A stretch of 5,218 bases of DNA. It comes from Chloroflexota bacterium (GTDB taxonomy: Bacteria; Chloroflexota; UBA4733). The notes under the pieces are model-generated. The model worked only from the letters and a program-made list of their open reading frames with translations. It made no database searches and was not told the origin of the DNA. The stretch spans positions 1-5,218 of the forward strand of contig JAMDCW010000138.1 in NCBI GenBank assembly GCA_023489405.1. Direction: 5' to 3'. Of this stretch, positions 1 through 5,218 are shown in pieces (position 1 is the stretch's first letter; every line of letters begins with the position of its first letter). The translations under genes and the position numbers were made by a program.

Positions 1-4
1 GCGC

Positions 5-871
5 TTACAGGCTCGAAGAACCGTAGACGACCGCTTCTTGATTACGTGCAGGCCAGTGCCAGTGGTCATCTTCTTGCTGCTGCATATGCGTAGTGAGGTA
101 GTCACGGATAAGCTCATCGTGCTGGATATTATCTTCGGCCAAGAAAAGGCGGGAACGTGCTTGGGCAACTGCATCATCCAAACTTACAGCACCAAAGCCC
201 CCGGTGAAAGGTTTTAAGCGAGCATGCGGACGGAAGCCAAGGGAGAAGAGGAGGCTATACAGGTCGAGGAAGGTGGGCTCGGCTGGGTAGGAGGTATGCC
301 AGATTTGCTCCCAGAGAGGGGCGAGCTCTATGCCCATGGGCTGAACACGGATGGTGAGGAACCAGGCGCGGCGAGCGTGGGCGATAAGCTTCCGCACAAA
401 GGGAACGATATCGGCTATGGGGTAGAGCACGTGAGCAGCGAGAACGACGTCGTGAGGCTCGACGGCGGCGTCTTCCCAGGAAGCGGGGATGATGGTCACA
501 TTGGTAAGCCGGGCGGCAGTGAGGCGTTCCTCCAGGTGCTGACGCATGGCAGTGGAAGGTTCGACGGCAGTGACATGCTGGGTCACGGCAGCGATGGGGA
601 GGGTATAGCGACCAGTACCGGCGCCGACATCGAGGAAGGAACCGTTGGGCTGCAACGCTTCTTTGAGGAGCGTTACGAGAAGATCGCGGTCTGGATCGTG
701 CTGTTCGGACATGCGGCGGAACTGGGCAGCGCGGCGATCCCAGAACTGAGGGCCGTAGCCGGATGCTTGGCCAAGGCCTTCAATCATCTCACGCCGGGAT
801 TCAACGATAGCGTGCCAGTTCTGCTCCCAGTCATGAGCGGCCCATCCATGGGTGATGGCTTGGCTGTTCAA
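5..871 (-). CDS. Class I SAM-dependent methyltransferase
   Basis: The 288-residue product has a Rossmann-type methyltransferase core. Motif I is FLDVGAGTGRYT (residues 79-90), the glycine-rich SAM-binding loop. The acidic end of the next strand is AVEPSTAM (102-109), and WED (132-134) is followed by a strand DVVLAAHVLYPI (141-152) that fits motif IV. The N-terminal ~70 residues and the Trp/His-rich C-terminus are not diagnostic, so the methyl acceptor (small molecule, protein or nucleic acid) cannot be named. No signal peptide or membrane segment is visible, so it is probably cytosolic. The start is TTG: there is no ATG or GTG upstream in frame before a TGA stop, GGAGAGG lies 11 nt upstream, and the first internal Met is residue 29, only about 50 residues before motif I. 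It lies about 210 bp downstream of the ATPase gene with a CRP-like site between, so separate regulation is likely. Fold assignment is strong; substrate is unknown. Confidence 0.9.
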   Translation of the reverse strand: MNSQAITHGWAAHDWEQNWHAIVESRREMIEGLGQASGYGPQFWDRRAAQFRRMSEQHDPDRDLLVTLLKEALQPNGSFLDVGAGTGRYTLPIAAVTQHVTAVEPSTAMRQHLEERLTAARLTNVTIIPASWEDAAVEPHDVVLAAHVLYPIADIVPFVRKLIAHARRAWFLTIRVQPMGIELAPLWEQIWHTSYPAEPTFLDLYSLLFSLGFRPHARLKPFTGGFGAVSLDDAVAQARSRLFLAEDNIQHDELIRDYLTTHMQQQEDDHWHWPARNQEAVVYGSSSL

Positions 872-882
872 CGCAATGGCGT

Positions 883-889
883 CCTCTCC
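883..889 (-). promoter_or_regulatory. Ribosome binding site of the methyltransferase gene
   Basis: The minus strand reads GGAGAGG, 11 nt before the TTG at 871-869. It supports TTG as the true start, because no ATG or GTG is available in frame between this site and the preceding in-frame stop. The spacing is slightly long. Confidence 0.6.
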
Positions 890-925
890 AGATTGCTGTT
901 TAGGGAATACGGCTTTCCTTCATCT

Positions 926-931
926 AGGATA
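926..931 (-). promoter_or_regulatory. Possible -10 element for the methyltransferase gene
   Basis: TATCCT on the minus strand matches 4 of 6 bases of the sigma70 -10 consensus. The segment 17 bp further upstream (AGAAAT) is a poor -35 box, as expected for an activator-dependent promoter. Transcription starting about 7-9 nt downstream would put the centre of the CRP-like site near -80, close to a class I activator position. This is inference from weak sequence matches. Confidence 0.2.
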
Positions 932-991
932 GCACCCGGCCAGCGAACATTTCTTCACGGGCCAGTTTCCCCTGACGTTTCCTGGAAGCAT

Positions 992-1007
992 TGTGAACCA
1001 GCTCACA
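992..1007. promoter_or_regulatory. CRP/FNR-family operator (TGTGA-N6-TCACA)
   Basis: TGTGA ACCAGC TCACA is a perfect 10/10 match to the CRP consensus half-sites with the correct 6-bp spacer. It lies in the gap between the ATPase stop and the methyltransferase start, about 120 bp upstream of the TTG. The intergenic location and exact symmetry make chance less likely. CRP-superfamily regulators with a similar recognition helix bind this motif; which member acts here cannot be told. The obvious target is the methyltransferase gene, since the only other flank is the 3' end of the ATPase gene. Confidence 0.5.
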
Positions 1008-1039
1008 GCACCCTGCAGGTGTACTCCCGATAGAGAGAA

Positions 1040-1079
1040 CAACAGGGGTCTGTAGCGCTGTTGAGGAAAACAGCTCGCT
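1040..1079 (-). terminator. Overlapping weak hairpins after the ATPase stop codon
   Basis: Just past the ATPase TGA, the minus strand can form two stems that share the AACAG segment at 1058-1062. Stem A (1054-1079) pairs AGCG and CTGTT with AACAG and CGCT, leaving a 2-nt bulge. Stem B (1040-1063) pairs CAACAG with CTGTTG across a 12-nt loop and is followed by the pyrimidine-rich TTCTCTCTAT. Neither is a classic GC-rich hairpin with a U tract, so termination here would be weak or factor-dependent. Confidence 0.22.
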
Positions 1080-1081
1080 TC

Positions 1082-3706
1082 TCAGTCAGGTAAGGGAACA
1101 CGTTGGAGATAGATGATGCCGTCGCGGTCAGTATCAGCGGTGAGTTGCTGTTCGGCCCAATTGAGCACAGCATCTTCCTGACTGAAGAGAATGATCTGGC
1201 GTTCACGGCTGAGCTCGTGAAGGAGATCGAGGAGCGCGCGTTTGCGTTCAGCGTCGCAGTGCACGGTGACGTCGTCGAGGATGAGGGGACAGATTTCACC
1301 TGGTTTGGTGAGGTACTGAGCCATAGCGACACGGAGGAGGAGATAAATCTGTTCGGCGGTACCGTGGGAGAGATGCGCCGCCTTTGCGGTAGCGCTTCCG
1401 GTCAATGTGACGGTGACGGTGAGGTCTTCGGGATCGATGCGCACCTGGTGATAGCGGCATCGAGTGACGAGCGGCAAGCGCCCGCTCACGAAAGGATTGA
1501 GATGCCCGGCAACGGCAGAGAAGACCTCGGCAGCGGCGCTCGAAAGGAACTCCTCAGTCAATTCCAGCGTCTTATCGAGCTGTTCCAGACGTTTGACTTC
1601 GCTTTCGGATTTTTCGACTTCTTGTTCAGCTTCGTCGAGGGAAGGCAGCGATTTTTCACATTCAGCAATCCGCCCTTGGAGATGGGACAGTTCTCCCTTT
1701 AAGTGACCGATGTTATCTGCCAGCGTCGCTATGTCCTGGCCTTGAAAAGGAGTGAGGGCATCTTCGAGGAGAGCGCCGATGGCAGTGCACATCTCTTGAC
1801 AGCGATCGGCGGCAGCCTGCGCTTGCCGGCGTAGTTCGTCGAGGGTGGTGTCGTTGAGGAGAACCTGAAGACAATACCAGTCTCTCATGCATGTGTCATA
1901 GACTTCACCTGCACACTCTTTTTCACGCAGCCAGGCACGCAATTGCGGGGCGAGTGCTTCATCGTCTTCGCCTGAGAGCGCTAACTGGCGAGCGAGTCGC
2001 TGCAGATCTTCGCTCGCTTCTCGACGCTTTTGTCGCGCTTGCGCTGCGTGCTGCTCTAACCGTTCACGCTCTCGTAGCCTCTCTTCGAGATTGGATCGTT
2101 GACGCGCTCGCTCAGCCTGGTTTCTACGCTCTTCGCATTTGCGCTCGTATTGGAGATAAACGGCTTCAAGATTACCGTTAGGAACGGTACCACGCCCTTG
2201 CAGGAGTTGCCGGAGGGACTCTCCGGCGCTATCAAGCTGATCTTTTAGCTGTTGGTATTGACTAGCCCACTGCTCATGGGCATCGAGCGCCCCGGCGAGG
2301 TTACGCAGGCGTGAAGGATCTGCGGGCAGGCTGCGCTCGCGGAGCCATTGCTCGACTTGAGCTCTCTGCTGTTCATAGGCAGTGAGCTGCGCTTGGAAAA
2401 CCACGTGTTGGTCCCGCAGAGGCAGCCAGCGGCTGAGCGTGAAGAGGAGGCCGATGAGACTGGCGGCAGCGAGGAGGAGGGCAGGGATGAAAAGGTGGGT
2501 GAGGAAGGCGATGATAGCGAGCACGAGCGCAGCACAGCTCGCAGCAAACCAGAGAGGAAAGCGGACAGAGGAAGCGGGAGGTACGGGGCGTGGCTGTTCG
2601 AGCGTGGCAGCCGCGTGGCGCAGCTCAGCGCTCGTGGCATTGCCGGCAGCGACAGCAGCGTCCACTGCGGGCTCGCTAGCGGCATGAGCAGCATACTGGC
2701 TCTTGCGCACGCGCCAGCTCTCATACGCTTCGCGCACATCAGATGACACGGAGAGATCCCCCGCCGGTTCGGGAGGCAAGGCAGCGATGCGGGCACGAAG
2801 TTGTGCAGAGGATTCTCCTGACAAGTCAGGAACCAGTGGGCGATTCTCCCACTTCGCCAGCGCTACGATAATGGGCTGAACAAGCGTTTGATCAGGCTCG
2901 ACTGGCTCGCCAGCGGGGAACTGGGAAGCGAGCGCCTCCGCTTCGCGGAGGCGCTCTTCGAGGTCATGGCACTCTCTAGCATACAATACCATTTGAGCAG
3001 CCTGGATCTTCCTCTGGAGTTCTTCTTCCTGGCTTTCCAGATTTCTCAATTCTTTTTCAGCTTCACGAGCTTTCTCAAGTTCCTCACGAGCCTTTTCAAG
3101 ACGAGTTTGCGCTTGGAGCCACTGGCCATTGCCGTGAGACTTATTACCGACTTTGTCTTTCCGATACTTTTTGACACGCTCAATGGCAGTAGTGACTGAC
3201 GCTTGTTCTCCAGGAGAGGCGATAACTTTCTCCAGATACTCCTTCAGCTTCGCAGCATTTTCCAGGACCTCGAGAATCTCAGCCTGGCGGACCCAAGCGA
3301 CGGCGCGAAAGGCTTTACGGTCGAGACCGAGCCACTGGGCGCCATTGGGCACGCCATCCTCATCAATCTCGCTGCTATAGCTTTTGCCGGTACCTTCATC
3401 GATGATCATCGATGTTTTTTTAACGGGGTTTCGCGACAGCCTGATGTGGCGGCCATCGGCGAGGGAGATGAGGGCAGAAACTTCCCACGTAGCTAAGCCC
3501 CAGGGCCGGTAGCGATCGATGAGCTCCTTTTCTGCTTTGGGAAGATTTTTCGCAGGCACGCTACAGAGAGCGTAGTAGATGGCGCTGTGCCAGGTCGATT
3601 TGCCGGACTCATTGGGGCCGTAGATGAGCGTGAAACCAGGACTGAGGAGAAGTTCTCCGTTGCGGAACGGTCCAAATGATTCTGCTATGACTTTGACGAA
3701 GCGCAC
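1082..3706 (-). CDS. Membrane-anchored Rad50/SbcC-like (YhaN-type) AAA/ABC ATPase
   Basis: This 874-residue SMC-type ATPase is the presumed motor subunit for the adjacent phosphoesterase. Walker A is GPNESGKST (residues 30-38) and a Q-loop-like VRQAEI sits at 139-144. Charged coiled-coil stretches span roughly 150-260 and 435-720. The C-terminal lobe has the signature LSHGTAEQ (779-786) and Walker B CPLILDD (806-812), with the double Asp seen in YhaN-type proteins. Two hydrophobic helices (about 383-402 and 404-424) break the coiled coil where Rad50 has its zinc hook; there is no CxxC, so the apex is probably embedded in the membrane. The usual switch His after the last strand is absent (FSQED, 841-845). 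The start is GTG, with GGAGG 7 nt upstream, and overlaps the phosphoesterase stop by one base (TAGTG). The family is linked to DNA end processing; the exact role here is inferred. SbcC is the alternative name, but length and membrane hairpin favour YhaN. Confidence 0.9.
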   Translation of the reverse strand: MRFVKVIAESFGPFRNGELLLSPGFTLIYGPNESGKSTWHSAIYYALCSVPAKNLPKAEKELIDRYRPWGLATWEVSALISLADGRHIRLSRNPVKKTSMIIDEGTGKSYSSEIDEDGVPNGAQWLGLDRKAFRAVAWVRQAEILEVLENAAKLKEYLEKVIASPGEQASVTTAIERVKKYRKDKVGNKSHGNGQWLQAQTRLEKAREELEKAREAEKELRNLESQEEELQRKIQAAQMVLYARECHDLEERLREAEALASQFPAGEPVEPDQTLVQPIIVALAKWENRPLVPDLSGESSAQLRARIAALPPEPAGDLSVSSDVREAYESWRVRKSQYAAHAASEPAVDAAVAAGNATSAELRHAAATLEQPRPVPPASSVRFPLWFAASCAALVLAIIAFLTHLFIPALLLAAASLIGLLFTLSRWLPLRDQHVVFQAQLTAYEQQRAQVEQWLRERSLPADPSRLRNLAGALDAHEQWASQYQQLKDQLDSAGESLRQLLQGRGTVPNGNLEAVYLQYERKCEERRNQAERARQRSNLEERLRERERLEQHAAQARQKRREASEDLQRLARQLALSGEDDEALAPQLRAWLREKECAGEVYDTCMRDWYCLQVLLNDTTLDELRRQAQAAADRCQEMCTAIGALLEDALTPFQGQDIATLADNIGHLKGELSHLQGRIAECEKSLPSLDEAEQEVEKSESEVKRLEQLDKTLELTEEFLSSAAAEVFSAVAGHLNPFVSGRLPLVTRCRYHQVRIDPEDLTVTVTLTGSATAKAAHLSHGTAEQIYLLLRVAMAQYLTKPGEICPLILDDVTVHCDAERKRALLDLLHELSRERQIILFSQEDAVLNWAEQQLTADTDRDGIIYLQRVPLPD
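2930..2956. repeat. Perfect 12-bp inverted repeat inside the ATPase gene
   Basis: GAGCGCCTCCGC and GCGGAGGCGCTC are exact reverse complements separated by three bases, giving a very GC-rich hairpin with a triloop. In the ATPase reading frame it encodes coiled-coil residues 251-259 (ERLREAEAL). No T tract follows on either strand, so it does not look like a terminator. Confidence 0.7.
3397..3421 (+). repeat. 18-bp perfect palindrome followed by T7 (antisense terminator-like)
   Basis: CATCGATGATCATCGATG (3397-3414) is its own reverse complement and can fold as a 7-bp stem with a GATC loop. On the plus strand it runs directly into seven T residues (3415-3421), which has the layout of an intrinsic terminator for antisense transcripts. 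On the coding strand the same bases form A7 followed by the palindrome, in codons for KKTSMIIDE (residues 96-104) of the ATPase. The palindrome itself is certain; any function is inference. Confidence 0.5.
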
Positions 3707-4803
3707 TAGCGAACCTCCAGATCTTCATACCCCGCAAGAGCGCGCAGGCCGGCGTGGAGCACGCGCTGCTTTTCTTCTTCAGACAAATCACTCTGCTGCA
3801 CAGAGCGGACGAATTGACCACGCACCGTCTTTTCCCGGGCAATCGCCTCATAGTCATAGGCGCGGGTATAGCGATGAGAAGGAGCGAGGTAGAGTTGCAA
3901 GGGGACGGCAGCGGTGGGTAGTTGATCGAGGTGCAGCTCGACATCAATGCCGAGCGTGCCGCTGACGGTGAGCCTGGCTATACCCGTCATACCCCGCGTG
4001 CAGCCGGCGAGGCGCTGGCGAATTTCTTCTTCGTGCGTACAACCGGTGACGTCGAGCTCGACATCCCGGAGGTCGATGGGAGAAACCTTGTATCTCGCAT
4101 GCTGAAGCTGCCCATCAGCGGAAAGGGTTACCAGCACGGCGCCGCGTTCGCCGGTTTCACCGAAATCGAGCGGTGCAGGATTGCCGGGATAGGTGAAGAG
4201 GGGGTCACCAATGGGAGTGTGGTAGTGGCCGAGGAAGGCGTGGCGAAAGCCGGCGCTATCGATATCTTCGCGGGCAAAGGGAGCGTAGGGTGGCTCATCT
4301 TCGAGAGCAGCGAAGGGGCCTTGGAGGGCGCCGTGGAAGAGGGCGAGATGAAGACCGCTGCGATCGACTTTGAAGTTCTCCAGGAAGTTCGTGGTCGTCT
4401 GTTGAGAGTGGTGGGCGGCTCCCCAGAGGGTGAGGCCATCGGTGAGGGTGCAGGGTTGGAAGCATGCCTCACGGAAGAGGTGGACATTGTCGCTCCATTC
4501 GGTAGTGAGGTAGAGGCTCTGGCGACCGAGCCAATCGTGGTTGCCGGGAGCGATGTAGACGGGGATAGGATGCAGCGACGCAAAAGCGTCACGGAGGAAG
4601 CGAGCGGTATCGGGGCGAGCGTAGTTATGCTCATAGAGGTCGCCGCCACAGAGGAGGGCATCCACCTTTTTCGTCTTGGCGAGCTGGATGATCTGGTTGA
4701 GCGCATCCCGGAGGGCCTGACGCCGCCAATTAATAACATCGCTCTCTTTCAAGCTTTTGAAGGGACGGTCGAGATGGAGGTCGGAAAAGAGCAAGAACTT
4801 CAC
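3706..4803 (-). CDS. Mre11/SbcD-like (YhaO-type) metallophosphoesterase
   Basis: This is the presumed nuclease subunit, a calcineurin-like phosphoesterase of the Mre11/SbcD family. With residues numbered from the GTG at 4803 (365 aa), all metal-site motifs are present: DLHLD (8-12), GGDLYE (53-58), GNHD (87-90), LFHG (155-158) and GHYH (192-195). PGNPAPLDFGE (206-216) matches the segment that follows the last motif in SbcD. The C-terminal ~130 residues have no recognisable motif and would be the capping/ATPase-binding part. I chose GTG at 4803 because it gives MKFLLFSDLHLD, starting at the first strand as is typical of the family. An in-frame GTG lies one codon upstream and a TTG at 4848 would add 15 unconserved residues; neither has a strong ribosome binding site. 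The stop overlaps the next start (TAGTG), so it should be co-translated with the ATPase. No signal peptide is seen; membrane placement would come through the partner. Function is inferred from family. Confidence 0.9.
   Translation of the reverse strand: MKFLLFSDLHLDRPFKSLKESDVINWRRQALRDALNQIIQLAKTKKVDALLCGGDLYEHNYARPDTARFLRDAFASLHPIPVYIAPGNHDWLGRQSLYLTTEWSDNVHLFREACFQPCTLTDGLTLWGAAHHSQQTTTNFLENFKVDRSGLHLALFHGALQGPFAALEDEPPYAPFAREDIDSAGFRHAFLGHYHTPIGDPLFTYPGNPAPLDFGETGERGAVLVTLSADGQLQHARYKVSPIDLRDVELDVTGCTHEEEIRQRLAGCTRGMTGIARLTVSGTLGIDVELHLDQLPTAAVPLQLYLAPSHRYTRAYDYEAIAREKTVRGQFVRSVQQSDLSEEEKQRVLHAGLRALAGYEDLEVR
3714..3718 (-). promoter_or_regulatory. Ribosome binding site of the ATPase gene
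   Basis: GGAGG on the minus strand lies 7 nt upstream of the GTG start (3706-3704), inside the last codons of the phosphoesterase gene. With the TAGTG overlap it indicates translational coupling and fixes GTG as the start, giving the product MRFVKVIAESFGPF. Confidence 0.8.
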
Positions 4804-4828
4804 CACTTCGCTCGCATTTCCAGCATCG

Positions 4829-4852
4829 ATCGTATCTGCTCTCAGCAACGAT
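4829..4852 (-). promoter_or_regulatory. Leader hairpin upstream of the phosphoesterase gene
   Basis: On the minus strand ATCGT and TGCT pair with AGCA and ACGAT around a GAG loop, giving nine base pairs with a 3-nt bulge (GAT). It sits in the 122-bp space between the upstream ATPase stop (4926) and the GTG at 4803, and contains the alternative TTG at 4848. If it forms, it would hide that TTG and favour the GTG start. No T tract follows, so it does not look like a terminator. Stability is estimated by eye only. Confidence 0.22.
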
Positions 4853-4925
4853 ATCTACTGTACTCGCCCGTCCGGAGAAATGGCGGAACAACGGCGCTGA
4901 AAGTCTCCATTCCTCTTCATACGGA

Positions 4926-5218
4926 CTAAGGGAGGGAATGGAGCTGGAGGAGGGAACACTCGGGGTGTAGAGGGCGAAGTGTTTCGCTGGCCCACTGGCG
5001 AATACTGTCGCTGTGGGTGAAGAGAATGATCTGCCGGTCCCGGCTGATCTCATGAAGGAAATTGAGGATGAGACGCTTATGGTAGGAATCGGACTGGGTG
5101 AGGAGGTTGTCGAGGATCAAAGGGCAGCTTTCACCCGGTTTGGTGAGGTAGCTGGTGATCGCTAGATGCAAGAGGAGGGTGAGTAGCTCGCTCATACTGT
5201 GAGAAAGCTGTTGAAGCT
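4926..5218 (-). CDS. C-terminal part of a diverged Rad50/YhaN-type ATPase paralogue (5' end outside window)
   Basis: The frame is open from the window edge to a TAG stop, giving 96 C-terminal residues; the apparent Met at 5195 is internal. From LSHS (visible residues 4-7) to QWA it aligns without gaps to residues 779-851 of the ATPase at 1082-3706, with 39 of 73 identities by hand count. YLTKPGE, CPLILD and RQIILF are shared. The key motifs differ. The signature LSHGTAEQ becomes LSHSMSEL, losing the Gly. Walker B LILDD becomes LILDN, losing the second acidic residue. A His appears in FTHSD, where the other copy has FSQED. It may therefore be a weak or non-hydrolysing partner, or a decaying copy; no frameshift or stop is seen in the visible part. 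It lies 122 bp upstream of the phosphoesterase gene on the same strand, so one operon is plausible. The N-terminal lobe and Walker A cannot be assessed. Confidence 0.8.
   Translation of the reverse strand, partial: LQQLSHSMSELLTLLLHLAITSYLTKPGESCPLILDNLLTQSDSYHKRLILNFLHEISRDRQIILFTHSDSIRQWASETLRPLHPECSLLQLHSLP

Noticed and set aside
224..1033. Plus-strand open frame (269 codons) opposite the methyltransferase
   Set aside because: It is an antisense shadow with Gly/Asp/Glu-rich, motif-free translation, and it runs through the intergenic operator region. The minus-strand methyltransferase motifs are clear.
3415..3424. Programmed -1 frameshift site at the A7 tract in the ATPase gene
   Set aside because: The in-frame context is T_AAA_AAA rather than A_AAA_AAA, the hairpin follows without a proper spacer, and the shifted frames stop at once. 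No fusion product would result.
4804..4848. 15-residue N-terminal extension of the phosphoesterase from the TTG at 4848
   Set aside because: No ribosome binding site precedes the TTG, it lies within a predicted hairpin, and the extra residues precede the normal family start MKFLLFSDLHLD. It is kept only as an alternative.
3922..4929. Long plus-strand open frame (335 codons) opposite the phosphoesterase
   Set aside because: It is a mirror of the real gene in GC-rich DNA, with low-complexity Glu/Gly/Val-rich translation, no domain and no ribosome binding site. The minus strand has all the family motifs.
4730..5053. Minus-strand open frame spanning the gap between upstream ATPase and phosphoesterase
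   Set aside because: It overlaps two well-supported genes in another frame, and its Ser/Pro-rich translation has no recognisable motif.
4926..5195. A separate small 89-residue gene starting at the ATG at 5195
   Set aside because: The frame continues upstream to the window edge and encodes the LSHS part of the signature motif, so the ATG is internal to a longer ATPase gene.

Overview
The window is a compact bacterial chromosomal segment in which every gene I can support reads on the minus strand. It is moderately GC-rich by eye, packed with genes, and uses non-ATG start codons throughout: TTG for the methyltransferase, GTG for the large ATPase, and GTG or TTG for the phosphoesterase. Lineage is uncertain. 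The Gln/His-rich proteins and a YhaO/YhaN-type gene pair would suit Chloroflexota (Ktedonobacteria-like) or a Firmicute relative, but this is only a guess from protein style. I see no mobile element, tRNA, rRNA or CRISPR array.

In transcription order (right to left): (1) 5218-4926 is the C-terminal 96 residues of an SMC/Rad50/YhaN-type ATPase whose 5' part lies outside the window. Its signature motif and the second acidic residue of Walker B are degenerate. (2) 4803-3706 is a complete Mre11/SbcD/YhaO-type metallophosphoesterase with all metal-binding motifs. (3) 3706-1082 is a complete 874-residue Rad50/SbcC/YhaN-type ATPase. It is coupled to gene 2 by a TAGTG stop/start overlap and carries a two-helix membrane hairpin in the middle of its coiled coil instead of a zinc hook. 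(4) After a gap of about 210 bp holding a perfect CRP/FNR-type operator (TGTGA-N6-TCACA), 871-5 is a class I SAM-dependent methyltransferase, probably a separate transcription unit.

Genes 2 and 3 should form a membrane-tethered Mre11-Rad50-like nuclease/ATPase complex acting on DNA ends or other nucleic-acid structures. The most interesting point is that the gene upstream of the nuclease is a diverged paralogue of the ATPase downstream of it: 39 of 73 C-terminal residues are identical by hand alignment, without gaps. The two copies are degenerate at different ATPase motifs. This suggests one nuclease served by two ATPases, possibly a heterodimeric Rad50-like clamp with a specialised or inactive partner, rather than the usual homodimer.
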